DNA from: JBPCNH01 sp051001455
GTDB taxonomy: Bacteria; Actinomycetota; CADDZG01; WHSQ01
NCBI GenBank assembly: GCA_051001455.1
Contig: JBPCNH010000034.1
Span: 1 to 35,519, forward strand
Direction: 5' to 3'
Length of the DNA stretch: 35,519 bases
Shown: piece by piece, positions 15,211 to 22,567 of the stretch
Layout of the letters: every line of letters starts with the position of its first letter
How positions within the stretch are numbered: the first letter of the stretch is position 1
Position numbers and translations under genes: made by a program
The notes under the pieces: generated by a model
What the model was told of the DNA's origin: nothing
The model's input: only the letters and a program-made list of their open reading frames with translations
The model's database searches: none

Positions 15211-16398
15211 ATGAAAGCCATCAAGGCAGTAGTAGCGGCGTTAACGCTTCTCGCCCTGGCGCTTCCCGTCGGCGCGGCTGAAGTAGTGATGTCCGACAAC
15301 GTCAAGCCGGCGGGCCGCGTCAAGTACGTCGGCGGTACCGAACTGGCCAGTGACGGTAAGTACCTGCTCACCGGTCAGATTGATGGTGAGACCCGTCGTG
15401 GTGAGGACAAGACCCTGGGCGGCATGCGCATCGTCGGCACCACTCCGAAGACGATGAAGCTCGCCAGCTACCTCAACTGCCCCGGCAATGACAACGATGT
15501 CGAGGTCGTCAAGCCGGGCCTTGCCGTAATGGGTTTTGCTACCAACCAGTGCGCTCCCGCAGCAGGCAACGGGCTCGTAACGATCGACTACAAGAACCCG
15601 AAGAAGCCCCGCATCCTGGGGATGCTCAGCACCGGTAAGACCCACACGCTTCGTCCCGTTCCCGGCACCAATTATGTCTGGACGGCTGGTGGCGGTCTCA
15701 GCGGAGGCGGCAACGCGGGCCCTGCGATCGTGGATGTCTCAAATCCGTCTAAGCCCGAGCTCGTCAAGGTGTACAACACGCTGACGACGGACTGCCACGA
15801 CCTGTCGTTCTGGTTGTCGAAGGATAAAGAGACCCGTCTCGCCTTCTGCTCGGGGGCCATCGGCACCGGTGAGGTGCAGATCCTCGACGCCAGCGACCCA
15901 TTGGAGCCGACCCTCATCAGCCGCATCGTGAACCCCGCCATCCAGTACTCGCACTGGGCGCTCGCCAACCACGACGGCACGCTACTTGCGATCGACGACG
16001 AGGCTTTCGCAGCTCACGAGTGCCACACCGGACAGAGCCCCACCGGCCGGGTCTGGATCTACGACATCTCGAACCCGCAGCTGCCGATCCCTCAGAGCAG
16101 CTGGGCGTCGCAGCGCGGTGGCCGTGATACGGCAGGGATCGGGAACCTGTATGGGTGGGTAGACTCATGGTGCCTGTCGCACGGGTTGAACTGGCACCCG
16201 AAGAAGAACCTCCTCGGCGTGACCTGGTTCACGGGCGGATGGAGTGTCCTCGACGTCAGCGACCCGCTGTCGTTGAAGGAAGCGGCGTACTACATGGCCG
16301 ACGACTCGGCTACGTACTCGGTGCTATGGCACCGCAACAACCTGTACACCAACGACATGCACCGCGGCGCCGAAGGGTTCCAGATCAAGGGTCTGTAG
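15211..16398 (+). CDS. Secreted LVIVD-repeat beta-propeller protein 2
   Basis: A 395-residue paralogue of the preceding protein, with its own Sec signal (cleavage after GAA near residue 23). Matching blades include LVTIDYKNPKKPRILGML, AIVDVSNPSKPELVKVY, VQILDASDPLEPTLISRI, VWIYDISNPQLPIPQSSW and WSVLDVSDPLSLKEAAYYM. The cysteines of protein 1 are kept (LNCPGN, NQCAP, TDCHDLSF, AFCSGA, HECHTG, SWCLSH), as is the acidic IDDEAF (LGEEAI in protein 1). The pair arose by tandem duplication and the two products may act together outside the cell. It is followed by a strong hairpin. Confidence 0.85.
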   Translation: MKAIKAVVAALTLLALALPVGAAEVVMSDNVKPAGRVKYVGGTELASDGKYLLTGQIDGETRRGEDKTLGGMRIVGTTPKTMKLASYLNCPGNDNDVEVVKPGLAVMGFATNQCAPAAGNGLVTIDYKNPKKPRILGMLSTGKTHTLRPVPGTNYVWTAGGGLSGGGNAGPAIVDVSNPSKPELVKVYNTLTTDCHDLSFWLSKDKETRLAFCSGAIGTGEVQILDASDPLEPTLISRIVNPAIQYSHWALANHDGTLLAIDDEAFAAHECHTGQSPTGRVWIYDISNPQLPIPQSSWASQRGGRDTAGIGNLYGWVDSWCLSHGLNWHPKKNLLGVTWFTGGWSVLDVSDPLSLKEAAYYMADDSATYSVLWHRNNLYTNDMHRGAEGFQIKGL

Positions 16399-16425
16399 GT
16401 CCGGCGCTCCATATCGTTCTCGCGG

Positions 16426-16451
16426 CTCGCCGCTCCTTCGGGGGCGGCGAG
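16426..16451. terminator. Hairpin terminator with TTCG tetraloop
   Basis: CTCGCCGC (16426-16433) pairs with GCGGCGAG (16444-16451). The inner TCC and GGG extend the stem to eleven pairs around a TTCG loop (16437-16440). It lies 28 bp after the second LVIVD gene and just beyond the 3' end of the convergent thioesterase remnant, so it can serve both strands. There is no T-tract, as is common in G+C-rich genomes. Confidence 0.6.
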
Positions 16452-16464
16452 TCCGCGTTCAGGC

Positions 16465-16799
16465 TTAGATGACCGTGAAGGTGCCGTGGCGAACGCCATT
16501 TCTTCGCCGCTGTCGGACTGGGTGCCCTCGGTTTGCAACACGGTCAGACGTTTGCCCTTCTTCACGAGGGAAGCACTAGCGGTCAACTGCCCCGGCCAGC
16601 CGGGGTTCAGATACTTGATCGTGGTGTCTGCGGTCACCGGAGCCTGACCGTCTTCCAGCGTGCTCGCGATGGCGGACCCCATCGCGCAATTGATCAGGGT
16701 AGCGATGGCGCCTCCTGCGTGAACTGTCCGCCCTCGTTCAGCTCGACAGTCTTGATCGTAGAGAACGATCCCACGGCGCGCCAGCTGCCGCTTGCTCAT
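16465..16799 (-). pseudogene. PaaI-type hotdog thioesterase, frameshifted
   Basis: The reading frame encodes the core of a PaaI-like acyl-CoA thioesterase: VHAGGAIATLINCAMGSAIA, TADTTIKYLNPGWPGQL and SLVKKGKRLTVLQTEGTQSD. The usual catalytic Asp of the helix (family pattern HGGxxxxLxD) is Asn here. At the 3' end the frame runs on as APSRSSKPE and overlaps the convergent LVIVD gene by over 100 bp. One extra base near 16480 would instead give the family-typical ending ATATFTVI and a TAA at 16465-16467. The N-terminal ~30 residues do not resemble the family and may hold a second frameshift. The ATG at 16799 follows the detached aminotransferase tail by nine bases. Sequencing error is the alternative to gene decay. 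Confidence 0.6.
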
Positions 16800-16808
16800 C
16801 TCAAGATT

Positions 16809-16865
16809 CTACTGGCATCCAGGGTCTCCGATGCGGCTGATGCCTTCGATCAGGTCGTTAGTGAC
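16809..16865 (-). pseudogene. Detached 3' end of a class I aminotransferase gene
   Basis: On the minus strand this stretch reads NDLIEGISRIGDPGCQ and then TAG, closely matching the end of the complete aminotransferase at 18455 (DDLVEGVTRIGDLLTRG and TAG). The DNA match is roughly 70% by eye over about 50 bp (16816-16860 against 18472-18515). Upstream of NDL the similarity stops abruptly. It is therefore either the displaced old 3' end of the aminotransferase gene or a relic of a second copy. Confidence 0.5.
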
Positions 16866-16950
16866 GAATGGGCAGGAGTTAGGGACCTTCTCAAGAACTC
16901 TATATATGTGGGATATGGGTCCGCTACGCCAGACAGGGGAGGAGTTGTAA

Positions 16951-17385
16951 TTGAAGGTACGGATAAGGGTGGTACTGGGAACAATGCTCTTACTAACAGC
17001 TGGGTTATTCGCCGAAACATCGGCTTGGGCTGATCCCGTGGATGACCTCGTGCATGATCTCCAGCACTGCGACGTGGATGCCTTCGATCCTGAGTGGAAT
17101 CGTTCCACAAATACTGTCAAAGGTTACGCAGAACTGTCGCATTGTAGGGGCTATCTCGGTTTCGAAGTCTGTCTCGATTACAACGGAGCCGTACTTCAAC
17201 CGTCGTGCCGGCCGTACAATTCTCCTGCCACCTCTGGATACACACATGAAGTGCCTTGCCGGCCGGGTCTTTGGGCCACGACTCTTATTCTGGTGGGCCC
17301 ATCAAATGCAGACGGATATCTAGGTAGACATAGCTTCCCTCCCGTCTTGTTTGACTGCCCCATTCCGCGGCAGCCCAACCCGTGA
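16951..17385 (+). CDS. Small secreted cysteine-rich protein, unknown
   Basis: A 144-residue protein with a clear signal peptide (MKVRIRVVLGTMLLLTAGLF, cleavage after AWA). The mature chain of about 116 residues has six cysteines (QHCDV, SHCRG, EVCLD, PSCRP, VPCRP, FDCPI), enough for three disulfides. No known domain is recognised. The start is TTG, with GGGGAGGAG about nine bases upstream and a stop just before it in frame. Base composition is visibly lower in G+C than the neighbours, and the gene lies in an island with the next one. Probably acquired by transfer; function unknown. Confidence 0.65.
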   Translation: MKVRIRVVLGTMLLLTAGLFAETSAWADPVDDLVHDLQHCDVDAFDPEWNRSTNTVKGYAELSHCRGYLGFEVCLDYNGAVLQPSCRPYNSPATSGYTHEVPCRPGLWATTLILVGPSNADGYLGRHSFPPVLFDCPIPRQPNP

Positions 17386-17415
17386 GATAGACGGCAATCT
17401 TAGGAAGTGAGACTC

Positions 17416-18408
17416 ATGGATCTGGTCCCGGCAGGACTGAGAAATATTGGAGTCAGAGCTTTCGTGGTAGCGACTCTTGTCATAACCTCTCTTGGTCCTG
17501 TCGTGGATCCCTTCCCTGCGAATGCTGCATCTCAAATAAGGCCTGCAGCACGAAGTCAACTCCGAGCGACGACGCGCGTCGTGGGGGACGGAGTGGCGTC
17601 TATGAAGGTTCATTTGCCACGCACGGCAAGAATCTCGGCTCCTAAGGGCCATGGTTCGTCCTCGGATGTTCGGATCCGAGGGGGAGGACGAGCTGCAGGA
17701 ATCGTTCTGATGAACGAAGACTGGGGAGGCGCGCTCGGACCTGATGAATTCTTGATTATTAACCGTTGGGGCTTATGTCACGGAGTCGGCTGCTCGCCCC
17801 AGGGCAATGCGATCTACAGTTTCAGGGGCTTACGCCGAGACAAGCATGGCCGAGGGATTTTGCCCGCCGGAAACTATGTTCTCCATGTTCTTGCGGATGG
17901 AACGCCAGTGGAAGTGACGCTCCACTTGGACGGTGCTCCACAAGGAGTCACCACGTTGAGGCCGCGAGATGTGTCCACCGTCGATTTCCAGGTTCCTGAG
18001 GTGACCATCGAAAAACAAGCTGCCGGATCTTATGTCTACGGGGCGGGGAGCGACTTCCGGGCTGGCCAGAATGGAGTTTCCTTATCGTTGCTGTATGCCC
18101 GAGCCGATCAGCACCTGAACCCTTTCAGTGGGGGCGTTTGCCACATCGATTCCCCGACCGGACCTCCACCATCCGCCTACGGGCCACAGTGTTATGCCCT
18201 CACAGCAGTCGGGCTTGGTAAAGGGTTCTACCTGATCAATGAGGACGTGGAAGACGAAGAATTCGCTCTCCTCCCTTTGATCGGTTATCACAGCCAAGGA
18301 ATCAAACCTCCTAATCTGGACGGCAAACGAGGACTGGGGGCATGGGCCATGACGTCGTATCCGTTGGAGGATTTCCGCTTTATGGGACTTTTCTTGGAGG
18401 CTCCTTAG
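17416..18408 (+). CDS. Secreted protein of unknown function
   Basis: A 330-residue protein with an N-terminal signal peptide (hydrophobic RAFVVATLVITSLGPVVD, probable cleavage after ANA). The exported part seems to have two beta-rich halves. The first, about residues 70-195, contains GRAAGIVLMNEDWGG, NRWGLCHGVGCSPQGNAIYS and ILPAGNYVLHVLADGTPVEV. The second, about residues 200-330, contains GVSLSLLYARAD and GKGFYLINEDVEDEEFALLP. Both halves carry a similar LINED/LMNED phrase, which hints at an internal duplication. ATG 17416 has AGGAAG eight bases upstream and is preferred over GTG 17407, which overlaps that motif. Composition is A+T-richer than the surroundings. No function can be assigned. 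Confidence 0.65.
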   Translation: MDLVPAGLRNIGVRAFVVATLVITSLGPVVDPFPANAASQIRPAARSQLRATTRVVGDGVASMKVHLPRTARISAPKGHGSSSDVRIRGGGRAAGIVLMNEDWGGALGPDEFLIINRWGLCHGVGCSPQGNAIYSFRGLRRDKHGRGILPAGNYVLHVLADGTPVEVTLHLDGAPQGVTTLRPRDVSTVDFQVPEVTIEKQAAGSYVYGAGSDFRAGQNGVSLSLLYARADQHLNPFSGGVCHIDSPTGPPPSAYGPQCYALTAVGLGKGFYLINEDVEDEEFALLPLIGYHSQGIKPPNLDGKRGLGAWAMTSYPLEDFRFMGLFLEAP

Positions 18409-18413
18409 TCACA

Positions 18414-18450
18414 CAAGCTGAGCAGTTAGCTTGCAATAAGGCTCCGCCTT
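18414..18450. terminator. Two small hairpins between convergent genes
   Basis: CAAGCT (18414-18419) pairs with AGCTTG (18428-18433), and AAGGC (1838-42 of this block, i.e. 18438-18442) pairs with GCCTT (18446-18450). Both sit in the 46-bp gap between the stops of the unknown secreted protein and the aminotransferase. They could act as a weak two-way terminator. There is no T-tract. Confidence 0.3.
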
Positions 18451-18454
18451 CACT

Positions 18455-19657
18455 CTAACCTCTGGTGAGCAGGTCTCCTATGCGCGTGACCCCTTCGACC
18501 AGGTCGTCGTCACCGAGGGCGTAAGACAAGCGCGCGTAGCCCGGCGCGCCGAAGCCTTCGCCGGGAATGATCGCAACCCGTGCCTTGTCCAGAAGCACCT
18601 CGGCGAGCTCGACGGTGTTGGTGATGGTCCGTCCGGCGATGTCCCGGCCCAGAATCCCCTCGAAGGAAGGGAATGCATAGAAGGCGCCTTCAGGCTCGAT
18701 GCAGCTGACGCCTGGGATCTCGTTCAGCATCTTGTGCATGGTGACTCGGCGCCGGTCGAAGGCGTCTCGCATCATCTCCACCGCACTCAGATCGCCCGAC
18801 ACCGCTGCGAGAGCAGCGACCTGTGCCACGTTCGAAACGTTCGACGTCGCGTGCGACTGCAGCGAGGAGGCTGCCGCGATCACGTCCTTCGGGCCGATCG
18901 TCCAGCCGACCCGCCAGCCGGTCATGGCGTATGTCTTGGCCACTCCGTTGATGACGAGGCACGTGTCCGCCAGCTCGGGGACCGCTACGGGCATCGAGGT
19001 GAACCGGGCGTCGCCGTAGATCAGGTGCTCGTAGATCTCGTCGGTTAATACCCATACGCCGTGCTCGACGGCCCAGCGACCGATGGCGGCGACCTCTTCC
19101 GGTTTGTAGACCGCGCCGGTGGGATTAGACGGGGACACGAAGATCAACATCTTCGTTCGTTCGGTCCGGTTCTTCTCGAGATCCTCCACCGTGACCTTGA
19201 ATCCGTCTGCTTCGGTCGTCGGGATCTCGACCAGCCGCCCTCCGGCGAGACGCACCATCTCGGGATACGACACCCAGTAAGGGGCCGGGAGGATGACCTC
19301 GTCGCCCTCCTCGATGACCGTCAGGAACGCGTTGAAGAGTGCGTGCTTCCCTCCGTTGGAGACGATCACCTGGGAGGCATCCACCTCGTAACCCGAGTCG
19401 CGCTTGGTCTTGGTCGCGATCGCGCTGCGCAGCGCCGGCAGTCCGGGTCCGGGCGTGTAGTGGTGATAGGCGATGTTGCTGCACGCTTCGATCGCCGCCT
19501 CTACGATCGGTTGTGGTGTCGGAAAGTCGGGCTCACCTGCGCCGAACCCGATCACGTTCTCGCCCGAAGCCTTCAAGGCCTTGGCTTTGGCGTCGATCGC
19601 CAGCGTGACCGATTCGGTGATCTCCGAGACGCGGCGAGAGAGTCGCTCGTGCGGGAT
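18455..19657 (-). CDS. Class I PLP-dependent aminotransferase (aspartate aminotransferase-like)
   Basis: About 400 residues, fold-type I. Motifs: IGFGAGEPDFPTPQPI, VSNGGKHALFNAF, SPSNPTGAVY (substrate/PLP asparagine), DEIYEHLIYGD, and VAKTYAMTGWRVGW, whose lysine binds PLP. It most resembles bacterial AspB-type aspartate aminotransferases, which make aspartate from oxaloacetate and glutamate. Homologous sequence (SRRVSEITESVTLAIDAKAK) continues upstream of the first TTG at 19576, yet no ATG, GTG or TTG exists there. ATC at 19657 has AAAGGGG eight bases before it and would give (M)PHERLSRRVSE, the normal family beginning. Either an AUC start or a G-to-C change is therefore likely. Divergent from serC. 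Exact substrate uncertain. Confidence 0.88.
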   Translation of the reverse strand: MPHERLSRRVSEITESVTLAIDAKAKALKASGENVIGFGAGEPDFPTPQPIVEAAIEACSNIAYHHYTPGPGLPALRSAIATKTKRDSGYEVDASQVIVSNGGKHALFNAFLTVIEEGDEVILPAPYWVSYPEMVRLAGGRLVEIPTTEADGFKVTVEDLEKNRTERTKMLIFVSPSNPTGAVYKPEEVAAIGRWAVEHGVWVLTDEIYEHLIYGDARFTSMPVAVPELADTCLVINGVAKTYAMTGWRVGWTIGPKDVIAAASSLQSHATSNVSNVAQVAALAAVSGDLSAVEMMRDAFDRRRVTMHKMLNEIPGVSCIEPEGAFYAFPSFEGILGRDIAGRTITNTVELAEVLLDKARVAIIPGEGFGAPGYARLSYALGDDDLVEGVTRIGDLLTRG

Positions 19658-19760
19658 GGGATCCGCCCCTTTCTTCGTTAGATTGCTCTTTTCGACCTCT
19701 ACCTTATGAGAGTCCGAAACGAGGTAGCGACGACGCCTTCCACCAGCACCGCACCCCCGT

Positions 19761-19805
19761 AATCTTCAAATCGGGCAACCGCCACGGTGGCGAGATTTGA
19801 AGATT
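19761..19805. promoter_or_regulatory. Perfect 12-bp inverted repeat, candidate operator or attenuator
   Basis: AATCTTCAAATC (19761-19772) and GATTTGAAGATT (19794-19805) are perfect inverted complements with a 21-base centre. The centre holds a second perfect inverted repeat, CGCCAC (19780-19785) and GTGGCG (19787-19792). It lies between the divergent aminotransferase and serC genes, ending 25 bp before the serC start. No T-tract follows, so an operator or an RNA structure in the serC leader is more likely than a simple terminator. The A+T-rich arms stand out in this G+C-rich DNA. Confidence 0.6.
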
Positions 19806-19830
19806 TGGGTTTAGAGATGAGAGGAGCAGG

Positions 19831-20952
19831 TTGGATCCCACCGAGATCGTCATCCCTACAGACCTGAGGCCGCAGGACGGCCGCTTCGGCTCCGGCCCTT
19901 CAAAGGTGCGTCCGGAGGCCCTTGCCGCCCTTCACGATAGCGGCGGCGGGCTCCTCGGCACCAGCCACCGTCAGGCGCCGGTGAAGGACCTTGTCGGTCG
20001 CCTGCGAGAGGGGCTCGCCCAGATGTTCTCGCTGCCGGACGGTTACGAGGTGATCCTCGGCAACGGCGGTACGACGGCTTTCTGGGACGCCCAGATGTTC
20101 GGTCTGATCGAGAGAGCGAGCCTGCACTACGTCCTCGGAGAGTTCTCCTCGAAGTTCGCCGGCGCCGTGTCCCTGGCCCCTCATCTCGCCGACCCGGAGT
20201 TAGTGGAAGCAGAACCCGGAACGAGGCCGGATCACCGCGCGCCGGGCGACGCCGACGTCGTGGCGCAGATCCACAACGAGACCTCGACCGGCGTCTGGAT
20301 GTCGATCGAGCGCCGTGGCGATGGATTGGTGAGCGTGGACGCGACCTCTGCCGCCGGGGGCCTACGCGTGGATCCCGAGGATTTCGACGTTTATTACTTC
20401 GCTCCGCAGAAGGGTCTCGCCTCGGACGGAGGGCTGTGGATCGCGCTCTGCTCTCCTGCCGGCGTCGAGCGGATCGGCAAGATCGGAGCCTCCGGGCGTT
20501 ACATCCCACCGTCGCTCGACCTCGGGATCGCGCTCGATAACTCGCGCAAGAACCAGACTTACAACACCCCTGCGCTCGCCACCTTGTTCATGGCGGTCGA
20601 GCAGGTCGACTGGATCAACCACAACGGAGGTCTCGATTGGTCGGCGGCGCGCTCGGACCGATCGGCGGAGTACCTGTACGGCTGGGCCGAGGCAAGTGAG
20701 GTCGCGTGGCCGTTCGTGAAAGAGCCATCCGAGAGAAGCCCGGTGGTGGGGACGATCGACTTCGCCGACCACGTGGATGCCGCCGCGATCAGCAAGGCGC
20801 TGCGCGCTAATGGGATCGTGGATACAGAGCCTTACCGCAAGCTCGGGCGCAACCAGTTACGTATTGCGATGTATCCGGCGATCGAGCCCGATGACGTCAA
20901 ACAACTCACCAGATGCATAGACCATGTCGTCGGCGTCCTTCTCGGTTCGTAG
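19831..20952 (+). CDS. serC: Phosphoserine aminotransferase
   Basis: A 373-residue PLP enzyme that converts 3-phosphohydroxypyruvate and glutamate to phosphoserine, the second step of serine synthesis. It is of the actinobacterial SerC type: FGSGPSKVRPEALAAL at the N-terminus, LGTSHRQAPVK, LGNGGTTAFWDA, QIHNETSTGVWM, VDATSAAGG, and YYFAPQKGLASDGGLW with the PLP lysine. The start is TTG with GAGGAG upstream. The 3' end overlaps the GNAT gene by 29 bp. serA, the preceding step, lies 1.6 kb downstream on the same strand. Confidence 0.95.
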   Translation: MDPTEIVIPTDLRPQDGRFGSGPSKVRPEALAALHDSGGGLLGTSHRQAPVKDLVGRLREGLAQMFSLPDGYEVILGNGGTTAFWDAQMFGLIERASLHYVLGEFSSKFAGAVSLAPHLADPELVEAEPGTRPDHRAPGDADVVAQIHNETSTGVWMSIERRGDGLVSVDATSAAGGLRVDPEDFDVYYFAPQKGLASDGGLWIALCSPAGVERIGKIGASGRYIPPSLDLGIALDNSRKNQTYNTPALATLFMAVEQVDWINHNGGLDWSAARSDRSAEYLYGWAEASEVAWPFVKEPSERSPVVGTIDFADHVDAAAISKALRANGIVDTEPYRKLGRNQLRIAMYPAIEPDDVKQLTRCIDHVVGVLLGS

Positions 20953-21463
20953 CGCGACGCCGGCCGATTCCCCGGCGATAGGCGAGGTCAACGTAGCGGC
21001 GTGGAACGCCATCTACCGAGGAACGCTCGCCGACGCCACACTCGATGGGCTCGATCCGGCCGGTAAAGCGGCCGAGTGGCGGACCTACATAGCTTCCGAG
21101 ATGAGTCCCCTCGAGCGTATGTGGGTGGTTCTCGATGACTCGGAGGACGTCGTCGGTTACTCCCGGACGGGGCCGGTGCGGGACAAGGACCTCGATCCGG
21201 AGTACACCGCGGAGGTGTACGGCCTATACGTGCACCCGGACCACTGGAGCACCGGTGCAGGGCGCGAGTTGTTCGCCTGGGTGGTCGAGGACTTCATCGA
21301 TCGGGCGTTCTCGGAAGCCTCTTTGTGGGTGGTCGAGGTGAACGCCCGCGCGCGTTCCTTCTACGAGCGCAACGGATGGCGGCTCGATCCCGGTCCGACC
21401 AATACGTGTTTCGGCGCGCCGGAGGTTCGCTACCGGAAGAGATTGTCGAGGGCTAGGCGCTGA
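20924..21463 (+). CDS. GNAT-family N-acetyltransferase
   Basis: A 179-residue acetyl-CoA-dependent acyltransferase. It shows SVRSATPADSPAIGEVNVAA, the strand VVGYSRTGPVRD, the acetyl-CoA loop YGLYVHPDHWSTGAGRELFA (Q/R-x-x-G-x-G/A type) and motif B, ARSFYERNGWRLD. The substrate is unknown. The start is ATG, overlapping serC by 29 bp, so it belongs to the serC transcript. Its stop overlaps a possible CTG start of the DUF2332 gene. Confidence 0.85.
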   Translation: MSSASFSVRSATPADSPAIGEVNVAAWNAIYRGTLADATLDGLDPAGKAAEWRTYIASEMSPLERMWVVLDDSEDVVGYSRTGPVRDKDLDPEYTAEVYGLYVHPDHWSTGAGRELFAWVVEDFIDRAFSEASLWVVEVNARARSFYERNGWRLDPGPTNTCFGAPEVRYRKRLSRARR

Positions 21464-21528
21464 GCGAACGGAGGTTCACGTTCGACGATCGCTCCTCGGA
21501 CGACGCTGCGATCGCGCTCGCTCAGCGG

Positions 21529-22557
21529 TTGCGGGCGCAATCTAGATCTTGCGCTGCATTGGGCTCTGCGTTGTATGCCGGTCTTCTCGACCAGGCCGCG
21601 GCCGACGCGGCGGAGCGCGGAGCCGTCTTCACTGTGATGGAGTCGCATGCTTTCGACCCGCCGGGGGCGGCGATCGCGCTGAAACTGATGGGAGCGGTCC
21701 ACCGGTTGGTATTGGAGCGCGAACTGCCCGAGCTCGCGTTGCACTATCCCTCGGTAGGAGGAGCGGCGCAGGGTTCGGCGTGGCCGCCTTTCCGACAAGC
21801 ATTGATCGACCGGCGCGCCGAGATCACCGCGCTCCTGGACCGCACCGTTCAGACGAACGAGGTGGGTCGCTCGGCCGCGCTCCTCGGAGGCTTCCTCGAG
21901 ATCGCGCGTCGCATGGGTCTGCCGCTGGCGCTTCTCGAGATCGGAGCGAGTGCAGGCCTGAACCTGCGCTGGGATAGCTACCGGTATGAGGCCAACGACG
22001 AGGCTTGGGGACCGCGGGACTCGCCCGTCCTGATGCGCACCTTCGAGACGGCTCCGGATCTCACGATCCCGGCGGCGGTGGTGCGGCGCGCCGGATGCGA
22101 TCCCGATCCGGTGGATCCGGCCACCGACGAAGGTCGGCTCACCCTCAGCTCCTACGTGTGGGCGGACATGACCGAGCGCTGGGAGCGGCTGAAGGGCGCT
22201 CTGCAGGTCGCGACGCGGGTTCCGGCTTCGGTCGAGCGGGCGCCGGCGGGGGAGTGGCTGCCCGCCAACCTCGACCTCGAGCCGGGGGTAGCCACCGTCG
22301 TCTATCACTCGGTGGTGCTCCAGTACATGCCCGAGAACGAGCGCTCGGCCGTTCTGCGCCTGATCGCGGAGGCGGGGGAGAGTGCGACCGCAGCAGCACC
22401 GTTCGCGTGGTTGCGGATGGAGCCACCCGAGGGTCCGAGTCACGACCGGCGTCTCGCCGACGTCCGGCTCACGGTCTGGCCTGAAGGCGAGGACCGGTTG
22501 GTCGGGCGCGCCGGTTACCACGGCGCCCCCATCCGGTGGCTCGGCTACGACGGTTAG
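21529..22557 (+). CDS. DUF2332 family protein
   Basis: A protein of 342 residues from TTG 21529. It shows the DUF2332 pattern: RAQSRSCAALGSALYAGLLD at the start, LHYPSVGG, LLEIGASAGLNLRWDSYRYE in the middle, then VVYHSVVLQYMP and FAWLRMEPP near the end. The GASAGLN segment resembles a methyltransferase SAM-binding loop, but no activity is established. The coding frame stays open upstream to a CTG at 21460 (CTGA overlap with the GNAT stop), and SSDDAAIALAQRLRAQS reads like family sequence, so the true N-terminus may be about 23 residues longer. The stop TAG forms part of the -10-like box of serA. Confidence 0.8.
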   Translation: MRAQSRSCAALGSALYAGLLDQAAADAAERGAVFTVMESHAFDPPGAAIALKLMGAVHRLVLERELPELALHYPSVGGAAQGSAWPPFRQALIDRRAEITALLDRTVQTNEVGRSAALLGGFLEIARRMGLPLALLEIGASAGLNLRWDSYRYEANDEAWGPRDSPVLMRTFETAPDLTIPAAVVRRAGCDPDPVDPATDEGRLTLSSYVWADMTERWERLKGALQVATRVPASVERAPAGEWLPANLDLEPGVATVVYHSVVLQYMPENERSAVLRLIAEAGESATAAAPFAWLRMEPPEGPSHDRRLADVRLTVWPEGEDRLVGRAGYHGAPIRWLGYDG

Positions 22558-22567
22558 TCTGGCGCCC

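Noticed and set aside
16866..17120. Continuation of the aminotransferase tail as a longer minus-strand frame
   Set aside because: Upstream of NDLIEG the translation has no similarity to aminotransferases and runs opposite the secreted-protein gene.
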